Assembly (NCBI RefSeq): GCF_900128885.1
Contig: NZ_FQTU01000011.1
Coordinates: 1 to 64,000, forward strand
Reading direction: 5' to 3'
DNA length: 64,000 nt
DNA from: Alkalibacter saccharofermentans DSM 14828
Lineage (GTDB): Bacteria; Bacillota; Clostridia; Eubacteriales; Alkalibacteraceae
How positions within the stretch are numbered: the stretch's first letter is position 1; every line of letters begins with the position of its first letter. Below are positions 25,474-33,857 of this stretch, piece after piece. Both the position numbers and the translations under genes were made by a program. The notes beneath the pieces were generated by a model. The model saw only the letters and a program-made list of their open reading frames with translations. It was not told the DNA's origin and made no database searches.

Positions 25474-26757
25474 ATGCAGGAAAACAAATACGGATTTGAA
25501 ACTTTGCAAGTACATGGGGGACAGGAACCAGACCCGGCGACTGGGTCTAGAGCGGTGCCCATTTATCAGACTACATCATATGTCTTTGACGATGCGGATC
25601 ATGCTGCGGAGCTTTTTGCCCTTAAAGCGGCAGGAAACATCTACACCAGAATAATGAATCCTACCACGGATGTATTTGAAAAACGACTTGCAGCTTTGGA
25701 AGGAGGAGTAGCGGCTTTGGCTGTAGCTTCGGGATCAGCTGCCATAACATATGCGATACTCAACATTGCAAAAGCAGGAGATAATATAGTTTCCGCAAGC
25801 ACTCTCTACGGGGGAACCTACAATCTGTTTGCCAACACCCTGCCTAAAATGGGCATTGGGGTAAAATTCGTAGATCCTGACGATATAAAAAACTTCGCTG
25901 ATGGGATAGATGAGAATACGAAGGCTTTGTACATAGAGACCATAGGCAATCCCGGGATCAACCTCATAGATATTGAGGCTGTTGCTAAAACCGCCCACCG
26001 CTATGGGATTCCATTGATCGTGGACAACACCTTTGGTACCCCTTACCTTATAAGGCCGATTGACTTTGGAGCGGATATAGTAGTCCATTCGGCTACAAAA
26101 TTCATTGGAGGCCACGGTACATCGATAGGGGGCGTCATAGTAGATTCGGGAAATTTTGACTGGACACAAAACGACAAGTTCGGTGAAGTTACAGATCCGG
26201 ATCCAAGCTATAACGGAGTAAGCTATACTGAAGCCTTCGGTTCTGCAGCTTATATCGTAAAATGCAGAGTCCAGCTTTTAAGAGACACTGGAGCGGCCAT
26301 TAGCCCCTTTAACTCATTTTTGCTGCTGCAAGGGCTTGAAACCCTTTCGCTGAGGGTGGAAAGACACGTGGAGAACACCAGAAAAATCGTGAAGTTCTTA
26401 AAAGACCATCCCAAGGTGTCCTGGGTGAATTACCCGGAGCTTGAGGACAACAAGTACCATCAGCTTTGCAAAAAGTATTTTCCAAAAGGAGTAGGCTCCA
26501 TATTTACATTTGGCCTGAAGGGAGGTACCGAGGAAGGCAAAAAATTCATCAATTCCTTGGATATATTCTCAATGCTGGCCAATGTGGCAGATGCAAAATC
26601 CCTGGTGATACACCCTGCAAGCACTACTCACGCCCAGCTTTCTGAAGAAGATCAATTAAGAGCCGGCGTCAGACCGGATATGATAAGGGTATCAATCGGC
26701 ATCGAAAGCGCTGAGGATCTTATCGGCGATTTAGATCAAGCTTTACAAAAGATATAA
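25474..26757 (+). CDS. metY: O-acetylhomoserine sulfhydrylase (aminocarboxypropyltransferase) MetY
   Basis: 427 aa. PLP-dependent Cys/Met-metabolism family. It starts GFETLQVHGGQEPDPATGSRAVPIYQTTSY; the PLP lysine is in VVHSATKFIGGHGTSIGG; the C-terminus has HPASTTHAQLS and RVSIGIE. It forms homocysteine from O-acetylhomoserine and sulfide (or methionine with methanethiol). It lies 23 bases after metA, giving a two-gene direct-sulfhydrylation operon, and ends in a terminator. Confidence 0.95.
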   Translation: MQENKYGFETLQVHGGQEPDPATGSRAVPIYQTTSYVFDDADHAAELFALKAAGNIYTRIMNPTTDVFEKRLAALEGGVAALAVASGSAAITYAILNIAKAGDNIVSASTLYGGTYNLFANTLPKMGIGVKFVDPDDIKNFADGIDENTKALYIETIGNPGINLIDIEAVAKTAHRYGIPLIVDNTFGTPYLIRPIDFGADIVVHSATKFIGGHGTSIGGVIVDSGNFDWTQNDKFGEVTDPDPSYNGVSYTEAFGSAAYIVKCRVQLLRDTGAAISPFNSFLLLQGLETLSLRVERHVENTRKIVKFLKDHPKVSWVNYPELEDNKYHQLCKKYFPKGVGSIFTFGLKGGTEEGKKFINSLDIFSMLANVADAKSLVIHPASTTHAQLSEEDQLRAGVRPDMIRVSIGIESAEDLIGDLDQALQKI

Positions 26758-26761
26758 AACA

Positions 26762-26790
26762 TAACGGTCTGGATTCCAGGCCGTTTTCTC
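26762..26790 (+). terminator. Terminator of metA-metY
   Basis: AACGG-T-CTGG and CCAG-G-CCGTT arms with TTTTC after, starting 6 bases past the metY stop. Confidence 0.75.
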
Positions 26791-26854
26791 GAATTATCCA
26801 CAAAAAAGCAGAAACTTATCAACGGAAATTCGCACAAGAAGGGGTGTCGATAAA

Positions 26855-29404
26855 ATGAGCAAGATTTATAATAGAGCCAGCACGGGAATAACCGGCTTCG
26901 ACAACGCCATTGACATGCTTAGGCTTGGAGATAACGTAGTATGGCAGGTAGATTCTGTAGTTGATTACAAGGGATATGTAGCTCCATTTGTTAAAAGGGC
27001 AAGAAAAGATGGAAGAAAGATCGTCTATATACACTTTGCCCCCCACGACCCCTTGATAGATGATCTTAAGGGCATAGGATATTACGAGCTTGATCCTGAC
27101 CAGGGATTTGAATCTTTCAGTACGCATGTGTACGATATCATAACAGATGAGGGAAAAGAGGTTTTTTACGTATTCGACTGCTTAAGCGAGCTTTTGACCT
27201 ACTGGCATTCGGATCTGATGATCGGAAACTTTTTTAGGATTGCCTGTCCGTATTTGTTTGAACTTGACACAGTGGCTTATTTTGCCTTACTCAGAAATAA
27301 GCACACTTACTCTACGATAGCACGAATCAGGGAGACTACACAGGTTTTGTTCGATTTATACCATATAAAAAACCAATACTACGTACATCCCTTGAAGGTT
27401 TGGGAGAGGTATTCCTCTACGATGTTTATTCCCCACAAATCTACAAAAACCGAGTTCACCCCCGTGACGGCAAGTGCGGAGCTGGCCGAAATATTCTCAT
27501 ATACGAGCATCCAGGCTGAAAGAAAAGACAACTGGATAAACCTATTCGATTCTGCAAGAGAAGCCTTGTTCATGGATGAGTCCGAACAACAGAAGATAAA
27601 GGACATGATAATAAACATCATGGTAGGCAGGAGCAGGCGGATAAACGACATGGTCAATAAGTATCTGACATTAAAGGATCTTCTCAATATTCAGCTCAGG
27701 CAGATAGGCACGGGTTTTATCGGAGGGAAATCCGTTGGGATGCTCCTGGCTAGAAAGATACTTGAAGAAGATAAAGAGGTAAAGTTTGAAGACATACTTG
27801 AGCAGCACGATTCATTCTACCTAGGATCAGATATCTTCTATACATACATAGTGCAAAACGGTTGGTGGAAGCTGAGAAGAAAGCAAAAGACGGAAAGCGG
27901 ATATTTCAAGTATGCCAGGGAACTTAAGGAGAGGATGCTTGAGGGAAAGTTTCCGGAGGTAATCAAGGAGCAGTTCCAGCAGATGCTGGAATATTTCGGA
28001 CAGTCTCCGATAATAGTCAGGTCCAGTTCTCTTTTGGAAGACGACTTCGGAAATGCCTTTGCGGGGAAGTACGAAAGCGTCTTTTGCGCCAATCAAGGAA
28101 CCCCGGAAGAGCGGTATAGGGCATTTGAGGAAGCTGTCAAGAAAATCTACGCAAGCACCATGAAGGAAGAGGCACTGGCCTACAGGCTTAAAAGGGGATT
28201 ATTCAATAAGGACGAGCAAATGGCCATACTGGTTCAACGTGTTTCCGGAGATTATCACGGAGATTATTTCTTTCCTCATCTTGCGGGAGTGGGCAATTCC
28301 TCCAATCTATATGTTTGGGATCAAAGCATCGACAGGCATGCAGGGATGCTCAGGCTGGTATTTGGACTGGGGACGAGAGCCGTAGACAGGATCATGGGGG
28401 ATTATCCCAGGATAGTGTCTCTTGACAGACCCGAACAGTCCCCCCTGTTGGACTACGAAGATGAAGCGAAGTTTTCCCAAAGGAAAGTAGATGTTCTTGA
28501 TTTAAAAGAAAACGCCCTTTTGGAAAAGCCGTTGGAAGAAGTGATAAACCTTGATTTAAAGACTCGATCGGATATATTTGCAAAGCCTGATCATAAGACG
28601 AACAGAAAGATGAAAGAGCTGGGCCTTAAGGGCAAGAGCCATTATATACTGGGGTTTGAGAAGCTTCTTAAGGAAACGGATTTTCCTCTGTGGATGAGAA
28701 AGATGCTTGCGACCTTGGAGGCGATGTATGATTATCCTGTTGACATAGAGTTTACGGCAAACTTCAGAGAAGATGAAAGCTACAAGATAAACTTGGTCCA
28801 GTGCCGTCCGCTGCAGACAAAGGGTCCGGGGGAGCCGGTGCAAATGCCGGAGATAAGCGATACAAATAAATGCCTCTTCACATTTAAAGGAAATTTCATG
28901 GGAGGCAACATAAGGTTGCCCCTGGATTATATAATTTTGGTGGACCCGAAGGGATACATGGAGCTTTCGCTGGAGGACAAGTACGCAGTTGCCCGAACAG
29001 TAGGGATCATAAACAACAAACTCAAGGACAATACCATGATGATAATGGGACCGGGAAGGTGGGGAACCACGACTCCTACGCTGGGGGTGACGGTAAACTT
29101 TGCTGAAATCTGTAATGTAAAGGCGATTTGCGAGCTCGCCTATAACATAGGTGGATTCATGCCGGAGCTTTCTTACGGAAGCCACTTCTTCCAGGATATG
29201 GTGGAATCGGATATTTTCTATGCTGCCATATTTGACGGATATCCGGAGGTGTCCTACAATCCCGGATATGTGCTGGATAGAAAGAATTTGCTGGGTGAGA
29301 TAGCGCCAAATTCCCTGGGGCTTAAAGATGTGATTCACGTTGCGGATGTTTCAGAAATGGAGCTGTATTCAGATATAATTTCACAAAAGGTGCTCTGCAA
29401 ATGA
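26855..29404 (+). CDS. PEP/pyruvate-binding (PPDK-N) protein with degenerate KaiC-like head
   Basis: 849 aa. Residues 1-240 resemble a KaiC/RecA-type ATPase start (STGITGFDNAIDMLRLGD) but lack a GxGKT Walker A. About 290-660 is the PEP synthase/PPDK ATP-grasp domain: GGKSVGMLLARKIL, IIVRSSSLLEDDFGNAFAGKYESVF, and NLVQCRPLQTK at its end. The swivelling phosphohistidine domain and the PEP-binding barrel are missing; instead about 180 unrecognised residues follow (GPGRWGTTTPTLG, SYGSHFFQDMVES). It is not a normal PEP synthase; the reaction is unknown. It is monocistronic. Confidence 0.75.
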   Translation: MSKIYNRASTGITGFDNAIDMLRLGDNVVWQVDSVVDYKGYVAPFVKRARKDGRKIVYIHFAPHDPLIDDLKGIGYYELDPDQGFESFSTHVYDIITDEGKEVFYVFDCLSELLTYWHSDLMIGNFFRIACPYLFELDTVAYFALLRNKHTYSTIARIRETTQVLFDLYHIKNQYYVHPLKVWERYSSTMFIPHKSTKTEFTPVTASAELAEIFSYTSIQAERKDNWINLFDSAREALFMDESEQQKIKDMIINIMVGRSRRINDMVNKYLTLKDLLNIQLRQIGTGFIGGKSVGMLLARKILEEDKEVKFEDILEQHDSFYLGSDIFYTYIVQNGWWKLRRKQKTESGYFKYARELKERMLEGKFPEVIKEQFQQMLEYFGQSPIIVRSSSLLEDDFGNAFAGKYESVFCANQGTPEERYRAFEEAVKKIYASTMKEEALAYRLKRGLFNKDEQMAILVQRVSGDYHGDYFFPHLAGVGNSSNLYVWDQSIDRHAGMLRLVFGLGTRAVDRIMGDYPRIVSLDRPEQSPLLDYEDEAKFSQRKVDVLDLKENALLEKPLEEVINLDLKTRSDIFAKPDHKTNRKMKELGLKGKSHYILGFEKLLKETDFPLWMRKMLATLEAMYDYPVDIEFTANFREDESYKINLVQCRPLQTKGPGEPVQMPEISDTNKCLFTFKGNFMGGNIRLPLDYIILVDPKGYMELSLEDKYAVARTVGIINNKLKDNTMMIMGPGRWGTTTPTLGVTVNFAEICNVKAICELAYNIGGFMPELSYGSHFFQDMVESDIFYAAIFDGYPEVSYNPGYVLDRKNLLGEIAPNSLGLKDVIHVADVSEMELYSDIISQKVLCK

Positions 29405-29407
29405 AAG

Positions 29408-29440
29408 AAGCTCAAACCATATCGGTTTGAGCTTTAGTTT
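29408..29440. terminator. Bidirectional terminator
   Basis: AAGCTCAAACC and GGTTTGAGCTT arms around ATATC, between the PPDK-N protein and the convergent gdhA. Confidence 0.8.
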
Positions 29441-29445
29441 TACGA

Positions 29446-30792
29446 TTAAACTATTCCGTGTGCCATCATGGATTCGGCAACTTTTAGGAAACCGGCTATG
29501 TTGGATCCCACGACCAAGTTGTTGTCATATCCGTATTCTACAGCAGCTTCCTTCGAGTTTGTGTAGATATCAGCCATGATCCGCTTTAATTTTTCGTCAA
29601 CTTCTTCAAAAGTCCATGAATATCTCATGCTGTTTTGAGACATTTCAAGAGCAGAGCAAGCGACTCCACCTGCATTGGCGGCTTTGCCCGGTCCAAAGAG
29701 AATGTCGTTGTCTATGAAAACCTTGATGGCTTCTAGGGAAGAAGGCATGTTTGCTCCTTCGGCAACTGCATAAGTTCCGTTTTTCACTAAGACCTTTGCA
29801 GCTTCCACGTCTAGCTCTCCTTGTGTGGCACATGGCAAGGCTATATCGCATTTTACGCTCCAGATTCCTGTAAAGCCTTCTACGTATTTGGCGGTAGGGA
29901 CTTTTTCCAGGTATTCCTTGATGCGTCCTCTTCTCACGAGCTTGATTTCCTTGATCAGGTCCAACTGGATTCCGTTATCATCTACTATGTATCCGTCAGA
30001 GTCGGAGCATGCTACTACTGTGCCTCCCAGCTCTTGGACCTTTTCGATGGCGTAAATGGCAACATTGCCAGAACCGGAGACGACGACTCTTTGATGCCTG
30101 AAGCTTTTACCTGCATCTTGAAGCATTTCGTTTGTGAAATAAACCAGGCCGTATCCTGTGGCTTGAGTTCTTCCAAGGCTTCCGCCGTACGTAAGGCCTT
30201 TGCCCGTAAGAACGCCTTGTTCCCGTACGTTTTTGATTTTGTTGTAGTAACCGAACATGTATCCGATTTCTCTGGCGCCAACGCCGATATCTCCGGCAGG
30301 GATGTCAAGATCGGAACCTATATACTTTTGAAGCTCAGACATAAATGCTTGGCAAAATCTCATTACCTCATTGTCTGATTTGCCTTTAGGATCAAAATCA
30401 GATCCTCCTTTTCCGCCGCCGATGGGTAGGCCTGTCAAGGAGTTTTTAAAAGTCTGCTCAAACCCTAAGAATTTGATGATGCTTTGATTTACTGAAGGGT
30501 GGAATCTAAGCCCGCCCTTATAAGGACCTATTGCTGAGTTGAACTGCACCCTGAAGCCTCTATTTACCTGAACCTTGCCTTGGTCGTCCACCCATGGAAC
30601 CCTGAATGAAACGACTCTTTCGGGTTCTGTGACTCTTTCGAGAAGACCTGCTTCTATGTACTCCGGATGGTTATCAAAAACAGGCTCTAAAGATGTCAAC
30701 ACTTCTTTAACTGCATCTAAGAATTCGGTTTCATTTGGATTTCTTTTTTCTACTTGGTTGTAAACTGATTGAACATATTCCTTGCTATTCAT
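29446..30792 (-). CDS. gdhA: Glutamate dehydrogenase GdhA
   Basis: 448 aa, the length of hexameric NADP-type enzymes. GGLRFHPSVNQSIIKFLGFEQ, PIGGGKGGSDFDPKGKSD (catalytic Lys) and GSGNVAIYAIEKV (dinucleotide fold, about 235) are seen. It interconverts glutamate with 2-oxoglutarate and ammonia. The ATG follows AAAGGAG. In peptide- or amino-acid-using clostridia this class can run either way; cofactor choice is inferred from length and similarity only. Confidence 0.95.
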   Translation of the reverse strand: MNSKEYVQSVYNQVEKRNPNETEFLDAVKEVLTSLEPVFDNHPEYIEAGLLERVTEPERVVSFRVPWVDDQGKVQVNRGFRVQFNSAIGPYKGGLRFHPSVNQSIIKFLGFEQTFKNSLTGLPIGGGKGGSDFDPKGKSDNEVMRFCQAFMSELQKYIGSDLDIPAGDIGVGAREIGYMFGYYNKIKNVREQGVLTGKGLTYGGSLGRTQATGYGLVYFTNEMLQDAGKSFRHQRVVVSGSGNVAIYAIEKVQELGGTVVACSDSDGYIVDDNGIQLDLIKEIKLVRRGRIKEYLEKVPTAKYVEGFTGIWSVKCDIALPCATQGELDVEAAKVLVKNGTYAVAEGANMPSSLEAIKVFIDNDILFGPGKAANAGGVACSALEMSQNSMRYSWTFEEVDEKLKRIMADIYTNSKEAAVEYGYDNNLVVGSNIAGFLKVAESMMAHGIV

Positions 30793-30904
30793 TGCAACTC
30801 TCCTTTAAAGATTATAGATTTTAAAAATTACATACAAATTAGGTTTATCGTGTAAACATCTTACCATAGGAAATTATATAATTGCAACAAAATACTTGTT
30901 TAAA

Positions 30905-31903
30905 TCACTCGAACCATTCCTCCATGGTCAAGCCGCTTTCAAATATGTTTCCTGCCAGATCTTTCCCTACATATCTAAGGTGCCATGGTTCGTAAAAATA
31001 GCCTGTGATTGAGTCTTTCCCGTAGGGATACCTTATGATGAAACCAAATAAGTGGGCGTTTTCAGATACCCAAATTCCTTCTGGAGTTTCTCCAAAAGAC
31101 TCTGTCAGCTGGTTGTTGACAGAAGTGCTGGTTATGTCTATGGCAAGTCCGGTCTGGTGCTCGCTGTGGCCGGGCTGGGCAGAATATTTTTGTGCATGCT
31201 CCAAGCCTCTTCTTTCAACATTGGAGCTGTAGAGTGAATTTTGCGTGGCATAGGACCGGTAACCGGATCTGGCGCTTAAGCTGAAGCCTTCTTCTTCTTT
31301 TGCGGCTTGGAAAAGATCTTCAAGGGCATCGGAAGCTGCTTTTCTCAGCTGATTGATTTCCGGGTTTGCAAGCACTGTGGGAACGGTGAGCTTTACCAGG
31401 TCGATAGGGACGTAATCCCGGGGCAGAGCTCTTTCCTTGTTCACAAGGCTGTCTATATCGTTAAAGTCTGTAATGACTCCCTCTGCAGTTATAAAGTCTG
31501 CAGGGTTTTTCCTTACGGTGAGATTAAGAGAAGTCTGAAAGTCTTCCTCTGTAAGCCCGGCGTCGATAGTGATGTTTTGGCCGCTTAAAGCTTCCTCGCT
31601 GATTCCTATGGATCCGTCCAGGATGGATATTAGGTCTTCCCCTGTGATGACTTTTGTTTCTATGGTGTCTACGGTGTTTGATGCTGTGGTGCCTTCTGAA
31701 TCGATATATGTGATCTTGGCTTTTATTTCTATAAGTTCACCGGGAAGCACAAAATTGTTTTCGGGAATATTCAAAAACTCCACCTTGTCAATGGTGATTT
31801 CTCCTTTTAACTTCACTCCGTTTATCTCCGTGATTTTTTCGGAGGAACATGAGGAGAAGGACAGCAGTGCTATCGATAGCATTATGATAAAAAATCTTTT
31901 CAA
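30905..31903 (-). CDS. M15-family D-alanyl-D-alanine carboxypeptidase lipoprotein (VanY-like)
   Basis: 332 aa from a TTG at 31903 with GGAGG 8 bases upstream. A lipoprotein signal MKRFFIIMLSIALLSFSSC is followed by about 150 residues of beta-rich spacer and a C-terminal M15B peptidase. The zinc site reads SAQPGHSEHQTGLAIDIT (first His and Asp) and EPWHLRYVG (last His). It trims the terminal D-Ala of peptidoglycan stems outside the cell. There are no vancomycin-resistance neighbours. Confidence 0.9.
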   Translation of the reverse strand: MKRFFIIMLSIALLSFSSCSSEKITEINGVKLKGEITIDKVEFLNIPENNFVLPGELIEIKAKITYIDSEGTTASNTVDTIETKVITGEDLISILDGSIGISEEALSGQNITIDAGLTEEDFQTSLNLTVRKNPADFITAEGVITDFNDIDSLVNKERALPRDYVPIDLVKLTVPTVLANPEINQLRKAASDALEDLFQAAKEEEGFSLSARSGYRSYATQNSLYSSNVERRGLEHAQKYSAQPGHSEHQTGLAIDITSTSVNNQLTESFGETPEGIWVSENAHLFGFIIRYPYGKDSITGYFYEPWHLRYVGKDLAGNIFESGLTMEEWFE

Positions 31904-31968
31904 AAATAAAACCTCCTTTTACAACTTGCAAACCTGCATATTTTTATGTTAATATAATAGTTGTCCTT

Positions 31969-32044
31969 GCGCCTGTAGCTCAGGGGATAGAGCAATGGTT
32001 TCCTAAACCATGTGTCGGATGTTCGATTCATCTCAGGCGCACCA
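31969..32044 (+). tRNA. tRNA-Arg (anticodon CCT)
   Basis: Acceptor stem GCGCCTG/CAGGCGC, D arm GCTC...GAGC, anticodon arm ATGGT-TTCCTAA-ACCAT with CCT in the loop, T arm GGATG-TTCGATT-CATCT, discriminator A and an encoded CCA end. It reads AGG codons. A TATAAT (31953-31958) lies just upstream. Confidence 0.96.
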
Positions 32045-32073
32045 TATAAGATTATACCATAAAACCAAGACTG

Positions 32074-33246
32074 TCATCTCGTCTTGGTTTTGTTTTTTTT
32101 CTTGTATTCAGCTTTTTTCACATACATTTCCTCATCTACGATTCTGATGATTTCTTCCAGCAGCATCTTTCTGTAGGGCTCTTTTTCAAAAAGCCCTGTG
32201 CTTATGGATATCTCATAAGGCAGGGCATGAGAAATTGATTCGAGAGAGTTGTCGATTCTTTCCATGATGTCTTGTGCCTGGGCATGACGGCATCCGTTGA
32301 AGGCTATGACAAATTCGTCACCGCCTACCCGGCAGATTATATCGCTGCTTCTAAGGTTGTTTTTTATGATGGAAGCGGTCTCGATGATGCTTCTGTCACC
32401 TTCCTGGTGGCCGTATCTGTCGTTTATGAATTTCAGGTTGTTCATGTCTATAAATCCAAATGTTATGTAGTTGTTTTCTTCTATAGCCTTTTTCATCAAA
32501 GCTTTCATGTATTTCAAACCTGAATTCTTGGACATCGTCCCTGTCATCGGGTCAAGTTCCACCTGGGCTTTTAGTATCTCCAGGCTTTTCTTTTCATAAA
32601 TGAAGTCTCTGAGCATTATGACGAATGATAGGGTGAGCATAAGCAGCAAGGCTGAGAAAAAAATCTTGAAGGCCCTGTAAGTATCGGGTATCTCCGGAAA
32701 CAATTCGGTAAATATTTCCAAGGCTCCAAAGGCTAGTATCGTTCCGGTCATGATAATGTTAAAGCCTGCCTCATGCCTTGAGGGCAGTTGCCTGTCTATA
32801 TATATGGATCTAAAAATTCGATTCATGAATCCCAGTAAAAATAAAGAAAAGGCAAAGGTCAAAAATCCGTTTGCCCCCATTAAGGCAAATTCCGGAATTA
32901 AACTGACCAATTCGCTGTCTGACATCAATGAAAACACAAGGTCAGTTAGAGAAAAAGAAATTCCGATAACAAAAACAGCTATAAAGGACACCAGCGATGA
33001 GGTGAATACAGACACTTCGTATTCTTTTTTAACAATAAGTATGGATGATAAAAAAAACACCGGATAGGAATAATATTCAGGAAACCAGGATAATAGAAAA
33101 ATAAAAATAGCATAGAAAACAAACAGATCGTACAATACGGCTGATGACCGAACCTTGATAGGACTGATCTGTTTTTCGATTAAAAATACAAATATAAACG
33201 AAAAGTAAAGACAATTAATAATTAGCAGTGGCAAAGTGGCTGTCAA
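32074..33246 (-). CDS. Membrane-bound diguanylate cyclase (GGDEF protein)
   Basis: 390 aa. Residues 1-205 hold about seven membrane segments with no known sensor signature. A coiled link leads to a GGDEF domain (about 230-385) with LKFINDRYGHQEGDRSI and an intact active site, RVGGDEFVIAF. The fifth residue upstream region lacks a clear RxxD inhibitory site. It should make c-di-GMP at the membrane. The TTG start at 33246 sits behind GGAAGG. It is divergent from the marR-MATE operon. Confidence 0.88.
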   Translation of the reverse strand: MTATLPLLIINCLYFSFIFVFLIEKQISPIKVRSSAVLYDLFVFYAIFIFLLSWFPEYYSYPVFFLSSILIVKKEYEVSVFTSSLVSFIAVFVIGISFSLTDLVFSLMSDSELVSLIPEFALMGANGFLTFAFSLFLLGFMNRIFRSIYIDRQLPSRHEAGFNIIMTGTILAFGALEIFTELFPEIPDTYRAFKIFFSALLLMLTLSFVIMLRDFIYEKKSLEILKAQVELDPMTGTMSKNSGLKYMKALMKKAIEENNYITFGFIDMNNLKFINDRYGHQEGDRSIIETASIIKNNLRSSDIICRVGGDEFVIAFNGCRHAQAQDIMERIDNSLESISHALPYEISISTGLFEKEPYRKMLLEEIIRIVDEEMYVKKAEYKKKNKTKTR

Positions 33247-33337
33247 AAACTCACGTCCTTCCGATATGGAACGGATATGTTTGGGGGTGTAATAATATTT
33301 TACTCTATAAAAGTGGAAAAATCAAACAATAAGAAAT

Positions 33338-33366
33338 TTGACAGCTTTATAAAAGGGATGTACAAT
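33338..33366 (+). promoter_or_regulatory. Promoter of marR-MATE
   Basis: TTGACA (33338-33343), exactly 17 bases, TACAAT (33361-33366); nearly consensus. Confidence 0.8.
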
Positions 33367-33367
33367 A

Positions 33368-33381
33368 GTTGACAAGTCAAC
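33368..33381. promoter_or_regulatory. Candidate MarR operator
   Basis: Perfect 14-base palindrome GTTGAC-AA-GTCAAC starting one base after the -10 box and covering the transcription start, 14 bases ahead of the marR ATG. Confidence 0.65.
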
Positions 33382-33395
33382 CATAGGAGGTTTCC

Positions 33396-33857
33396 ATGAA
33401 ACGTTTGATTGGAAGGTATCTGTCAATATTGCACAGACAGGCTCAAATATATATAAACTTTGCTTTAAAGGAATTCGAAATAACATCAGCGGAGTATTCT
33501 TTTTTGATGTATCTGTACCATCACAGCGGCGCAAGCCAAGAAGAGCTTTCAACCTATCTGTATATAGACAAGTCGGCAACAGCAAGGGCTATAAAGTCCC
33601 TGGAACAAAAGGGATATGTCATTAGGCTAAAGGATGAAGGCGACAAAAGGTACAATCGCGTATTTTTGACCGAAAAGGCCAAAGGGATAGAGTCAAAGGT
33701 CAAGGAAAAGATACTTGGCTGGAGCGAAATGCTCACCGAGGGCATGGAGCCGGAGAAGGTGGAGTTTATGCTAAAAGGACTGGAAGAGATGGTTCTAAAA
33801 ATCGAAAGGCATGACATGAGAAAAAAGATGGAGGTAAGCGGCGTTGATGACAAATAA
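33396..33857 (+). CDS. MarR-family regulator of the MATE operon
   Basis: 153 aa. The winged helix includes SQEELSTYLYIDKSATARAIKSLEQKGYVIRLKDEGDKRYNRVFLTEKA. It is immediately followed by, and overlaps, a MATE transporter gene, the usual arrangement of a drug-responsive repressor with its pump. The palindrome over its own promoter supports autorepression. ATAGGAGG precedes the ATG. Confidence 0.88.
   Translation: MKRLIGRYLSILHRQAQIYINFALKEFEITSAEYSFLMYLYHHSGASQEELSTYLYIDKSATARAIKSLEQKGYVIRLKDEGDKRYNRVFLTEKAKGIESKVKEKILGWSEMLTEGMEPEKVEFMLKGLEEMVLKIERHDMRKKMEVSGVDDK

Noticed and set aside
28556..29338. 260-codon antisense frame under the PPDK-N protein
   Set aside because: Its composition (His/Arg-rich, irregular) is typical of an antisense shadow, and the sense gene is well supported.
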